From Alistipes sp. (GTDB taxonomy: Bacteria > Bacteroidota > Bacteroidia > Bacteroidales > Rikenellaceae): 14,933 bases of DNA. Both the position numbers and the translations under genes were made by a program. Below, in pieces: positions 1 through 7,696 of this stretch. The stretch is taken from assembly GCA_017391665.1 (NCBI GenBank), contig JAFOXS010000212.1, positions 1-14,933 on the forward strand. Direction: 5' to 3'. Every line of letters begins with the position of its first letter. The first letter of the stretch is position 1. Under the pieces are notes generated by a model. It did not search any database. It was given only the letters and a program-made list of their open reading frames with translations, and was not told the DNA's origin.

Positions 1-27
1 CTCTCTATAAAACTCTTGTCACACCCC

Positions 28-152
28 AAAACTTCTTATGATTGAGCTATTTTGAGGCTGGTCGCAGATTGAGGGTGCGAAGCATACTTTGGGCGTATGT
101 GAGCAACCCGAAATCAAGCCAGACGCCAAAAGAGCCAATCAGAAGAAGTTTT
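28..152. repeat. Long imperfect inverted repeat (REP/MITE-like or structured RNA)
   Basis: The two halves of this stretch are complementary over nearly their whole length. Paired blocks, left with right: 28-37 with 143-152 (10 bp), 39-44 with 136-141 (6), 46-48 with 133-135 (3), 50-54 with 127-131 (5), 58-61 with 119-122 (4), 67-70 with 112-115 (4), 73-76 with 106-109 (4), 77-78 with 103-104 (2), and 83-87 with 95-99 (5, closing a 7-nt loop). That is about 43 pairs, broken by small mismatches and internal loops. The right arm ends at the first base of the cysS stop codon. The element could be a miniature repeat inserted after cysS, a REP-like mRNA-stabilising hairpin, or a structured RNA. No run of T follows the stem on the minus strand, so it is not a classic terminator. 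I see nothing else in positions 1-27. The structure is visible; its role is not known. Confidence 0.7.
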
Positions 153-1633
153 TACTCGATCTCCCAATCGACGCCATCCTTGCGGTCCTTAACGCGGATA
201 CCAATGGCAGTGAGCTCGTTACGAATCTTATCCGATGTTGCCCAATCCTTGTTGGCCTTGGCATCCTGACGAACAGCCAGGATCATATCGACAACCTTCT
301 TCAACATATCGCCACCTCCTGCGGCACCCTCCTGCTTCTCATTCTTTAGACCGAGTATGTCGAATGTGTAGAGGGTGAAGATGCGCTTGAGCTCCGTGAG
401 GTCGGCCTCCGAAATAGTCTGCTGGCCCTCGGCAATCTGGTTGATAATGCGAACATAGTCGAACAAAGCCGAGATAACCATCGGCGAGTTCAAATCATCA
501 TCCATAGACTCCTGACAACGCTTCGCCAGGTCGGCCACCACAATACCCTCTGACGTAGCAGCGGCGGGCTTCAGCTTGCCCAGGGTCTCAATACCCTTCA
601 TCAGGCGGTCAAGGCCCTTCTCGGCAGCCTGCAATGCGGCATTAGAGAAGTCAAGCGTTGAGCGGTAGTGAGCCTGAAGGATAAAGAAGCGGATGGTCAT
701 AGGCGAATATGCCTGCTCCAGCTTGGCATGAGTTCCGGCAAAGAGCTCCTCCATGGTAATGAAGTTGCCGTACGACTTACCCATCTTCTGACCGTCAATG
801 GTAATCATATTGTTGTGCACCCAGTAGCGAGCCGAATCCTTACCCAATGCTGCCGTAGCCTGTGCAATCTCACACTCGTGGTGGGGGAACATCAGATCCA
901 TACCGCCACCGTGAATGTCGAACTGCTCACCCAGATATTTGCACGACATAGCCGAGCACTCCATATGCCAGCCGGGGAAACCATCAGACCAAGGCGATGG
1001 CCAGCGCATAATATGCTCGGGCGAAGCCTTCTTCCAGAGAGCGAAGTCGTAAGAGTGAAGCTTGTCGCCCTGACCGTCCAGATCGCGGGTATTGGCTACA
1101 ATATCGTCAAGGTTTCGACCCGATAGTTTGCCGTAGTGGTAATCCTTATTGTATTTCTCTACGTCGAAATAGACCGAACCATTTGACTCATAGGCGTAGC
1201 CTGCATCAAAGATGCGCTTCACGAAGTCGATCTGCTCGATGATGTGACCCGATGCGTGGGGCTCAATCGAGGGTGTGAGAACGTTCAACTGCTCCATAGC
1301 CTTATGGTAACGCTCGGTGTAGTAGTGAGCAACCTCCATAGGCTCCAGCTGCTCCAGGCGAGCCTTCTTTGCAATCTTATCCTCGCCCTCATCGGCATCG
1401 TGCTCGAGGTGACCAACGTCGGTGATGTTACGGACATAGCGTACCTTATAGCCCGAAGCCTTCAGGTAGCGGAACAACAAGTCGAATGTAATAGATGGGC
1501 GGGCATGTCCCAAATGGGGATCACCATAAACGGTAGGACCACATACATACATGCCTACACGGCCCTCATTGATGGGCTCAAACGCCTCCTTGCGACGTGA
1601 GAGCGTATTGTATAAATTGAGTTTTGATTCCAT
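152..1633 (-). CDS. cysS: Cysteinyl-tRNA synthetase
   Basis: Charges tRNA-Cys with cysteine using ATP in the cytoplasm (class I synthetase, Rossmann fold). With the start at 1633 the protein has 493 residues, near the family's usual 460-500. The N-terminus [10 protein letters not shown] aligns with the normal family start. Visible motifs: [10 protein letters not shown] with zinc-ligand Cys31, the HIGH-type signature HLGH (40-43), further zinc-site segments WHMECSAM and PHHECEIA, and the KMSKS-type loop as KMGKS in [10 protein letters not shown]. The anticodon-binding C-terminal domain is complete and ends DGVDWEIE. The frame stays open upstream to ATGs at 1675 and 1693. The one at 1675 has a strong Shine-Dalgarno and would add 14 residues, so the start is uncertain. 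The gene is transcribed alone, divergently from the phosphoesterase operon, and its stop codon meets a long palindrome. Identity is certain. Confidence 0.97.
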   Translation of the reverse strand: MESKLNLYNTLSRRKEAFEPINEGRVGMYVCGPTVYGDPHLGHARPSITFDLLFRYLKASGYKVRYVRNITDVGHLEHDADEGEDKIAKKARLEQLEPMEVAHYYTERYHKAMEQLNVLTPSIEPHASGHIIEQIDFVKRIFDAGYAYESNGSVYFDVEKYNKDYHYGKLSGRNLDDIVANTRDLDGQGDKLHSYDFALWKKASPEHIMRWPSPWSDGFPGWHMECSAMSCKYLGEQFDIHGGGMDLMFPHHECEIAQATAALGKDSARYWVHNNMITIDGQKMGKSYGNFITMEELFAGTHAKLEQAYSPMTIRFFILQAHYRSTLDFSNAALQAAEKGLDRLMKGIETLGKLKPAAATSEGIVVADLAKRCQESMDDDLNSPMVISALFDYVRIINQIAEGQQTISEADLTELKRIFTLYTFDILGLKNEKQEGAAGGGDMLKKVVDMILAVRQDAKANKDWATSDKIRNELTAIGIRVKDRKDGVDWEIE

Positions 1634-1674
1634 AATCACAATATTTTCTACAAAAATAGCGATTTTTTCGCTCA

Positions 1675-1686
1675 TATGCACCTCCT
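1675..1686 (-). promoter_or_regulatory. Strong Shine-Dalgarno before an alternative cysS start
   Basis: On the minus strand AGGAGG (1686-1681) lies five bases before an ATG (1675-1673) that is in frame with cysS. This would make a 507-residue protein with the 14-residue extension [14 protein letters not shown]. The other genes here have only A-rich leaders, as is normal in Bacteroidales, where the ribosome's anti-SD is occluded. Either this is the true start, or the site is a regulatory or fortuitous match. Family alignment favours the start at 1633. Confidence 0.45.
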
Positions 1687-1715
1687 GCCACATAAAAATA
1701 CCCTATTACATTCAA

Positions 1716-1721
1716 ATTATA
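1716..1721 (-). promoter_or_regulatory. Possible cysS -10 element
   Basis: The minus strand reads TATAAT followed by TTG here, resembling a -10 box and close to, but one base longer than, the Bacteroidales TAnnTTTG box. It would place the transcript start about 30 bases before the Shine-Dalgarno at 1686. No matching TTTG box is visible at the expected distance upstream, so this is weak. Confidence 0.25.
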
Positions 1722-1731
1722 CCTTATGCGG

Positions 1732-1749
1732 AAATATCTTTAGATATTT
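1732..1749. promoter_or_regulatory. Palindrome in the divergent promoter region (possible operator)
   Basis: AAATATCT (1732-1739) and AGATATTT (1742-1749) form a perfect 8-bp inverted repeat with a 2-bp spacer. It overlaps the proposed -33 region of the plus-strand promoter and lies just upstream of the possible cysS -10. The size and placement suit a dimeric repressor site. The region is AT-rich, so chance is possible. Confidence 0.35.
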
Positions 1750-1770
1750 GAAGTTAATTTTGTAACTTTG
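1739..1770 (+). promoter_or_regulatory. Bacteroidales-type promoter for the phosphoesterase operon
   Basis: TAACTTTG at 1763-1770 matches the Bacteroidales -7 consensus TAnnTTTG exactly. TTTA at 1739-1742 stands 20 bases upstream, a 3-of-4 match to the -33 TTTG. Transcription would start near 1777, giving a leader of about 23 bases before the ATG at 1800. The A-rich leader has no Shine-Dalgarno. Confidence 0.65.
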
Positions 1771-1799
1771 TCGGCAAAATTTATTAGAAACATTACATC

Positions 1800-2792
1800 A
1801 TGAAGTTTACAAAGGCAATATACACCCTTGCATTGGCGTTCATCCTATGCATCGGCGGTGCCACGGCTCAGGAGCTGCGCTTTAACTCAAACCACAAGTT
1901 CAAGATTGTTCAGTTCACCGACGTACACTGGATATATGACGACCCTAAATCGGAGGAGGCAGCCGAGCGTATGCGCGAGGTGCTTGACGCCGAGCGTCCC
2001 GATCTGGTGGTATATACGGGCGATATTATCTTCGCCAAGCCTGCAGCGCCAGCATTGCAGAGGGCTTTGGAGCCCGCCATTGAGCGTGGTATTCCATTTG
2101 CTGTAACGTGGGGCAACCACGACGACGAGCAGGATATGACCCGTGCCGAACTATCGGCATATATCAAGGATATGAAGGGCAACCTCACATCACACACCGA
2201 AGGCATATCGGGTCAGACGAACTATACGCTCAGCGTAAAATCTTCGGACGGCAGACGTGATGCGGCCGTGCTCTACATCTTCGACAGCCACTCATATTCG
2301 AAAATCGAGCGAGTGAAGGGCTACGACTGGATCAAGCACGATCAGGTGGCATGGTACATCGAGCAGAGCAAGGAATTCACAGCAAAGAACGGAGGCTCAC
2401 CCCTGCCCGCACTGGCATTTATGCATATTCCGTTGCCCGAAATGCGCGACATGACCCAAAATCAGAACATCTATATGGTCGGCACTCGCAAGGAGATGGT
2501 TTGCGCTCCCGAGATCAACACAGGCCTTGCTACGGCAATGCTCTCGGCGGGCGACGTGATGGGACTGTTTGTAGGCCACGACCACGTGAACGACTATGTT
2601 GTGGACTGGTACGGCATACTGATGGGTTATGGCCGATTTACGGGTGGCAAGACCGTATATCACGACATCCCGCAAGGCAATGGTGCCCGCGTGATAGAGC
2701 TCACCGAAGGTTCACGCGATATTCACACATGGATTCGCATAAAGGATGGTAAGGTAATCAACGAGGTTAACTTCCCCGCAGATGCAGAGTAA
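1800..2792 (+). CDS. Secreted calcineurin-like metallophosphoesterase
   Basis: A 330-residue exported phosphoesterase. Residues 1-23 form a signal peptide: basic start, hydrophobic core ALAFILCIGG, and an ATA cleavage site before QE. The binuclear-metal motifs occur in family order: D41-x-H43 in FTDVHW, GD75 in YTGDII, GNHD (105-108), H209 in FMHIPLPE, and GHDH (259-262). All expected metal ligands are therefore present. The layout resembles the Dcr2/purple-acid-phosphatase-like branch of PF00149. The substrate cannot be read from the sequence; a phosphomonoester or phosphodiester in the periplasm or at the surface is likely. It is the first gene of the plus-strand operon, 31 bases before the DUF2723 gene, with its own promoter at 1739-1770. 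Enzyme class is firm; the biological role is unknown. Confidence 0.92.
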   Translation: MKFTKAIYTLALAFILCIGGATAQELRFNSNHKFKIVQFTDVHWIYDDPKSEEAAERMREVLDAERPDLVVYTGDIIFAKPAAPALQRALEPAIERGIPFAVTWGNHDDEQDMTRAELSAYIKDMKGNLTSHTEGISGQTNYTLSVKSSDGRRDAAVLYIFDSHSYSKIERVKGYDWIKHDQVAWYIEQSKEFTAKNGGSPLPALAFMHIPLPEMRDMTQNQNIYMVGTRKEMVCAPEINTGLATAMLSAGDVMGLFVGHDHVNDYVVDWYGILMGYGRFTGGKTVYHDIPQGNGARVIELTEGSRDIHTWIRIKDGKVINEVNFPADAE

Positions 2793-2823
2793 TAACAGAA
2801 AGAAACAAAAAAAATAGAGAAAT

Positions 2824-5800
2824 ATGAATTTTAACCGTTGGGACAGAATAGTTGGCTGGTGTGTCTTTGCCGTGGCCGCTATCACATATTTGCTTACGAT
2901 GGAGCCCTCGTCGAGTCTGTGGGACTGCGCCGAGTTTATCGCCACATCATATAAGCTGGAGGTGGGACACCCGCCCGGGGCACCTCTGTTTATGCTTATG
3001 GCTCGCATAGCGACGATGTTTGCACCATCGTCATACTATGTACCTCACATGGTAAACGGCATGAATTGTCTGGCGAGTGCATTCTGTATCCTGTTCCTTT
3101 TCTGGACCATTACACATCTCTCACGCCGTATCTTTACCGCAGGCGGCAGAGAGTTCTCTACGTCGCACAAAATTGCCGTGCTCGGTGCCGGAGCCATAGG
3201 TGCATTGGCATACACATTTACCGATACGTTCTGGTTCTCGGCCGTAGAGGGTGAGGTGTATGCCCTCTCGTCGATGTTCACAGCTCTCGTTGTGTGGCTC
3301 ATGCTCAAGTGGGAGGAGCAGGCCGACGAGCCTCACTCTACACGCTGGATAATACTCATCGCCTACCTTATGGGACTTTCAATCGGTGTGCATATCCTGA
3401 ACCTGCTCACCATACCTGCGCTGGTATTTATCTACTATTTCCGCAAATACGAGAAGATCACACTTAAGGGTATCATCTACGCCACATTCATTGCGCTGGC
3501 CATCCTCGGATTTATCAATGGTATCATCATCCCCTACACCGTTTATCTGGGTGCTATGGTCGATGTGTTCTTTGTAAATACGCTGGGGCTGCCCGTAAAC
3601 CTCGGTATCACGGTATTTGCATTGGCAATGTTTACCGCACTATTCTATGCCATCTTCCGCACGCATCGTGCCGGCAAACGTGTATGGAATCTTATTCTGG
3701 TAGCTACGACAATGATTCTTATCGGATTCTCATCTTACGCCACCGTGACGATTCGTGCCGTAGCCAATCCTCCGATGAACAGCAACAACCCCAACAACCC
3801 GCACGCGTTGCTGGCCGTACTTAACCGCGACCAGTATGGCAACCGTCCGCTGTTGTATGGCCCCTACTACTCATCGCCCGTGGATGATGTTGTCGAGGAG
3901 ACGTCGTATAGCTACAATGCCGAGACCAAGCGCTATGAGCAGGTAACGCAGCTCGTCGATTACACCTACCCCTCGGAGTTCAAGCACTTCTTCCCCCGTC
4001 TGTGGAATGCCAACAAGGGAGAGAGCGCTTATAAGCCATGGGCTGCATATCGCACAAAGATAGATGTTTTGCGCGACGAGAACGGCGAGCCTCTGACCGA
4101 TGAGCAGGGCAACGTAATGCGTGGCGAGGTGCTGGACTTTGGCCGTACGGTATATGACAGCGTCACGGGAGAGACCTTCATCGAGCCCACGTTTGGCGAG
4201 AATCTCTACTACTTCTTCACCTATCAGCTCAACTATATGTACTGGCGCTACTTCCTGTGGAATTTCGTAGGTCGTCAGGACGATATACAGGCCGATGGCG
4301 AGACCATCGCCCATGGCAACTGGTTGTCGGGTATCACAGCACTCGACGAGATTTATCTCGGCCCGCAGAGTGGCCTGCCCCGCGAGATGGCCGAAAACCC
4401 TGCTCGCAACACCTATTTCTTCCTGCCATTCCTGCTCGGTTTGTTGGGACTTATCTATCAGCTCAACCGCGACCAGCGCAACTTCACCGTAGTGATGTGG
4501 TTATTCATCATGATGGGTATCGCCCTGGTGGTATATTTCAACACTGGCCCCGGCGAGCCTCGCGAGCGCGACTACGTATATGCTGGTTCGTTCTACGCCT
4601 TCTGTATTTGGATCGGCATGGGTGTATTGGCCTTCTACGACCTGATCACACTGGCTCTGGGCTCAAAGCAGACCCGCGCGGCAGCTATCGCAGCCACCGT
4701 TCTCTGCGTCAGCGTTCCGGCGGTACTTGCTACCGAGAACTGGGACGATCACGACCGTTCGGGCCGTACGATGCCCCGCGACATAGGTTGGAACTACCTG
4801 CAATCGTTGCCTCAGAATGCAATTCTGATTAACTACGGCGACAACGACACCTTCCCCGTATGGTACAACCAGGAGGTGGATGGAGTACGCCCCGACGTGA
4901 GAGTCATGAACTCCAGTTATCTGGGTGGTGGCTGGTATATCGACGAGATGAAGACGGCTGCCAACGATGCGGCACCCGTGCCATTCTCACTGCCGGGCAG
5001 CAAGTATCACTATGTGAACGATGCTGTACCTATCCGCGACCGTGTGGATCGCGTAGTGGATATACAGGAGATCATCGACTTTATCGCCCGCGAGGATGAT
5101 GCGACGAAACTACAGCTCGTGGATGGTTCTATGATTGATTACATCCCTGCACGTCGTATCGCAATCCCAGTAAACAAGGATAATGCCATCGCATCGGGCA
5201 TTGTAAAGGAGGAGGATCGCGACCTGATGGTGGATACCGTGTATATCAACATCTCGGAGCGCAAGACTCGTATCGACAAGAGCGAGATGATGCTTCTGGA
5301 TCTGTTGGCCAACTTCGACTGGAATCGCCCCATATGCTTCACGCAGATCTATATCCTGCAGGACTTCGGCTTGCTGGATTATCTGCAGTTTGATGGCTAC
5401 TCTTATCGCCTTGTGCCAATTCTTACCCCCTATCAGTCGGCATGGGATATTGGTCGCATCGATACCGACGTAGCATATCCCCTGCTCAAGGAGACATTCC
5501 GCTATGGCAACATAGCCGACGAGGGTGTTCTGGCCGACCACTTTACGCAGTACAATCTGCGAGCATCGCGTGCCCGCGAGGCATTTGCCCGTGTTGCTAA
5601 CCAGCTTATCGAGGAGGGCGAGAAGGAGAAGGCTCTGGAGTTGCTGGATAGAGGTCTGGAAGTATTGCCCTCGCCAAAGCTCCGCTACTCTGACTCCAAC
5701 ACATATCCCTTCCTGGAGGGTTACTACACGCTCGGTGAGTGGGAGAAGGGCGATGCATTGATGAATGACTACATCGAGACTCTCATCCAGTACATCGAGT

Positions 5801-6030
5801 ATTATCTGCAGTTCGATGGTGTGCAGGCTTCGCTCGTGAATAACATCATCCATGAGAAGATGTCGAGCCTGTTTGAGCTGTATTATCTGGCAGCATATGC
5901 ACGACGTGATGAGATTGTAACATCGCTCAACGACTATTTCCGCACGTTCGGCTACACGGACGAGGAGTTGATTATGCCGGGTGCTGATCCATCGACTATG
6001 ATAGATGCTCCTGTAATTGATATTGAATAA
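2824..6030 (+). CDS. DUF2723 multi-spanning membrane protein, putative protein O-mannosyltransferase
   Basis: A 1068-residue integral membrane protein of PF11028. Its hallmarks are the N-terminal block SSLWDCAEF (31-38, with acidic D34 and E37, the likely GT-C-type catalytic region), VGHPPGAPLF (47-56), a long extracytoplasmic loop near residues 330-500 ending in QLNYMYWRYFLWNFVGRQ, and the block GEPRERDYVYAGSFYAF near 577-593. There are about a dozen transmembrane segments, then a large soluble C-terminal region from about residue 640 that begins NWDDHDRSGR and includes INYGDNDTFPVW. Human TMEM260 shares this domain and is a protein O-mannosyltransferase. By homology this protein probably transfers a sugar from a lipid donor to exported proteins, which would suit the general O-glycosylation of Bacteroidales. 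That activity is inferred for this protein. It is the middle gene of its operon, with only 3 bases before the next ATG. Confidence 0.9.
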   Translation: MNFNRWDRIVGWCVFAVAAITYLLTMEPSSSLWDCAEFIATSYKLEVGHPPGAPLFMLMARIATMFAPSSYYVPHMVNGMNCLASAFCILFLFWTITHLSRRIFTAGGREFSTSHKIAVLGAGAIGALAYTFTDTFWFSAVEGEVYALSSMFTALVVWLMLKWEEQADEPHSTRWIILIAYLMGLSIGVHILNLLTIPALVFIYYFRKYEKITLKGIIYATFIALAILGFINGIIIPYTVYLGAMVDVFFVNTLGLPVNLGITVFALAMFTALFYAIFRTHRAGKRVWNLILVATTMILIGFSSYATVTIRAVANPPMNSNNPNNPHALLAVLNRDQYGNRPLLYGPYYSSPVDDVVEETSYSYNAETKRYEQVTQLVDYTYPSEFKHFFPRLWNANKGESAYKPWAAYRTKIDVLRDENGEPLTDEQGNVMRGEVLDFGRTVYDSVTGETFIEPTFGENLYYFFTYQLNYMYWRYFLWNFVGRQDDIQADGETIAHGNWLSGITALDEIYLGPQSGLPREMAENPARNTYFFLPFLLGLLGLIYQLNRDQRNFTVVMWLFIMMGIALVVYFNTGPGEPRERDYVYAGSFYAFCIWIGMGVLAFYDLITLALGSKQTRAAAIAATVLCVSVPAVLATENWDDHDRSGRTMPRDIGWNYLQSLPQNAILINYGDNDTFPVWYNQEVDGVRPDVRVMNSSYLGGGWYIDEMKTAANDAAPVPFSLPGSKYHYVNDAVPIRDRVDRVVDIQEIIDFIAREDDATKLQLVDGSMIDYIPARRIAIPVNKDNAIASGIVKEEDRDLMVDTVYINISERKTRIDKSEMMLLDLLANFDWNRPICFTQIYILQDFGLLDYLQFDGYSYRLVPILTPYQSAWDIGRIDTDVAYPLLKETFRYGNIADEGVLADHFTQYNLRASRAREAFARVANQLIEEGEKEKALELLDRGLEVLPSPKLRYSDSNTYPFLEGYYTLGEWEKGDALMNDYIETLIQYIEYYLQFDGVQASLVNNIIHEKMSSLFELYYLAAYARRDEIVTSLNDYFRTFGYTDEELIMPGADPSTMIDAPVIDIE

Positions 6031-6033
6031 ACT

Positions 6034-7170
6034 ATGATTAAGACTCTGACCCGAATACTACTCATCCTCGCTTTGGCTGCCACTGCCTGCCAGCCAAAGG
6101 GGAATGTTACGCTACAGGATTTCACGCTTGAGCTCTATAAGCCCCAGTATGCCTCAGGCTTCGAGATTATTGGCGCCGAGGGTAGAGAGTCCTCAATCCT
6201 GCGCATACACAATCCATGGCAGGGAGCAGAGGATATCACAACCAATCTATTCATCGCACGCAATGGCGAGCCGACACCTGCGGGGTTTGAGGGACAGGTA
6301 ATCGATGGCGACATCGAGCGTGTGATCTGCATGTCTTCGTCGCATGTAGCCATGTTTGATGCTATCTCAGAGGTAGAGCGCGTAGTGGGTGTTTCGGGCA
6401 AATATTTCATTTCGAATGAGTATGTCAGTGCAAATGAGAGTGTGCTCGATGTCGGTTACGACAGCGAGGCCAACTATGAACTCATAGTTGCTCTGGATCC
6501 CGATATCGTACTGCTGTATGGTATAACTGGCGCCTCGTCAATAGAGAACAAACTGCGCGAGCTACGAATCCCCTATGCCTACATCGGAGAGTATCTGGAG
6601 GAGGCTCCGCTTGGCAAAACGGAGTGGATGGTTGCCGTGGGAGAGATCGTCGGACAAAGGGCAAAGGCCGAACAGGTCTTTCAGCAGATTCCCGTGCGAT
6701 ATAACCAACTTAAGGAGGCAGCCGCCGCTGCGTCATCAGCCAAACCCAAGGTGATGATCAATACACCCTATGCCGATTCGTGGGTGATGGCCTCAACATC
6801 GAGTTATGTAGCACGTCTTATCGCCGATGCTGGAGGCGACTACATCTACCGCAAAAACACTTCGAACAGCTCCATGCCCATCGACCTTGAAGAGGCTGCA
6901 CGACTCAGTGCCGAGGCCGATGTATGGATCAATGTGGGCAGCCTGACAAGTCTTAGCGATATGCGGCGTCAATTCCCGAAATTTGCCGATACGCCCTGCG
7001 TGGTCAAGGGTGAGGTATATAATTGCGACAAGCGCAGTGAGCCGGGACGTGGCAACGATTACTGGGAGTCGGGCATTGTAAACCCCGACATCGTATTGCG
7101 CGATTTGATCAAGATTTTCCACCCCGAACTAATCAATGAGGAGTTTGTATATTACCGACAACTAAAATAG
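6034..7170 (+). CDS. ABC transporter substrate-binding lipoprotein (iron-siderophore/cobalamin class)
   Basis: A 378-residue periplasmic-binding-protein-fold lipoprotein related to BtuF/FepB (PF01497). A basic start and hydrophobic core lead to a relaxed lipobox, AATAC, with acylated Cys19. The following residues, QPKGN, are not acidic, which argues against surface export. The two-lobe fold is visible: an N-lobe from about residue 94 (IERVICMSSSHVAMFDAI) with ALDPDIVLLYG, a linking helix, and a C-lobe starting KPKVMINTPYADSW. Relatives bind siderophores, haem or vitamin B12 and deliver them to a FecCD-type permease. No permease, ATPase or TonB receptor gene lies in this window, so the ligand is open. 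The start is 3 bases after the DUF2723 stop, suggesting translational coupling. A terminator follows 9 bases after the stop. It is an orphan binding protein or an adapted relative. Confidence 0.85.
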   Translation: MIKTLTRILLILALAATACQPKGNVTLQDFTLELYKPQYASGFEIIGAEGRESSILRIHNPWQGAEDITTNLFIARNGEPTPAGFEGQVIDGDIERVICMSSSHVAMFDAISEVERVVGVSGKYFISNEYVSANESVLDVGYDSEANYELIVALDPDIVLLYGITGASSIENKLRELRIPYAYIGEYLEEAPLGKTEWMVAVGEIVGQRAKAEQVFQQIPVRYNQLKEAAAAASSAKPKVMINTPYADSWVMASTSSYVARLIADAGGDYIYRKNTSNSSMPIDLEEAARLSAEADVWINVGSLTSLSDMRRQFPKFADTPCVVKGEVYNCDKRSEPGRGNDYWESGIVNPDIVLRDLIKIFHPELINEEFVYYRQLK

Positions 7171-7179
7171 TTCTATCAA

Positions 7180-7218
7180 AAAAAGAGAGCCAATCCACTA
7201 CAGATTGGCTCTCTTTTT
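7180..7218. terminator. Bidirectional rho-independent terminator
   Basis: A perfect 16-bp stem (7180-7195 with 7203-7218) and a 7-nt loop (7196-7202). The outer part of the stem is A on the left and T on the right, so a T-run ends the hairpin on both strands. It sits between the converging stop codons at 7170 and 7236 and should end both operons. Confidence 0.93.
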
Positions 7219-7235
7219 CATAATATCAACTCCTA

Positions 7236-7685
7236 TTACAACGCAATCTTGAAGATGCACTTCTTAACGTGACCCTCGCCGAGCATGGGGGCATGGCCAT
7301 CCTCGGGGAAGAGAATAGAGAACTGACCCTGGGCAACAGTATAAAAGCACTGCGGAATATCAGTAAAGAGCTGAATATCCTTCGCCTCATCAAAATCGGT
7401 CTCGGGAGTGAGGCAATCCTTCTTCTCGCTCCAGCCAAATACCTCGGCAGGACCAGCCAGCAACAACTGAATGTCGATATACTTGCGGTGAAGCTCAAGG
7501 CGAGCCTGCGAAACCTCACGCAGATCCATCTCCTGAACCATCACGAAGATGTTATCACCATCGATGTCGTGACGACCGCAAGGGAGTGACGCTACATCGT
7601 TATTGTCGATAAAATCGAATACCTGCTGAAAACGAGGATGCAATGATGCATACTGCGCTTTGTTTTTCAATGAATCAAGAATCAT
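7236..7685 (-). CDS. YhcH/YjgK/YiaL family protein
   Basis: A 149-residue cupin-like protein of the DUF386 family, at the family's normal length. Typical motifs are ELHRKYIDIQLLLAG (64-78; E64, H66, D71 and Q73 are likely metal or substrate contacts), the mid-segment FGWSE, and FPEDGHAPMLG (126-136) before the C-terminal strand KKCIFKI. E. coli NanQ (YhcH) of this family speeds sialic acid ring opening and anomer exchange, and other members act on related sugars or sugar acids. The substrate here cannot be told, because no sugar catabolic genes are adjacent. It is the last gene of the minus-strand run, 11 bases after the EEP gene, and ends 17 bases before the terminator stem. The start at 7685 (MILDSLKNK) is the family start. 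Confidence 0.92.
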   Translation of the reverse strand: MILDSLKNKAQYASLHPRFQQVFDFIDNNDVASLPCGRHDIDGDNIFVMVQEMDLREVSQARLELHRKYIDIQLLLAGPAEVFGWSEKKDCLTPETDFDEAKDIQLFTDIPQCFYTVAQGQFSILFPEDGHAPMLGEGHVKKCIFKIAL

Positions 7686-7696
7686 AATATTTTGGG

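Noticed and set aside
303..316. An AGGAGG-like match inside cysS
   Set aside because: It is within codons for Gly-Gly residues of the conserved frame and no separate gene follows it.
42..349. Two short plus-strand open frames over the palindrome and the end of cysS
   Set aside because: They run antisense into cysS codons, resemble no family, and are explained by the palindrome plus the cysS shadow.
770..810. KMGKS instead of KMSKS in CysRS as a possible defect
   Set aside because: Gly at this position is, to my knowledge, common in Bacteroidetes CysRS, and the rest of the active site is intact.
5110..5853. A 247-residue open frame on the minus strand
   Set aside because: It lies wholly within the DUF2723 gene, antisense, with no domain motif. 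The GC-rich codon pattern of the real gene keeps this frame open.
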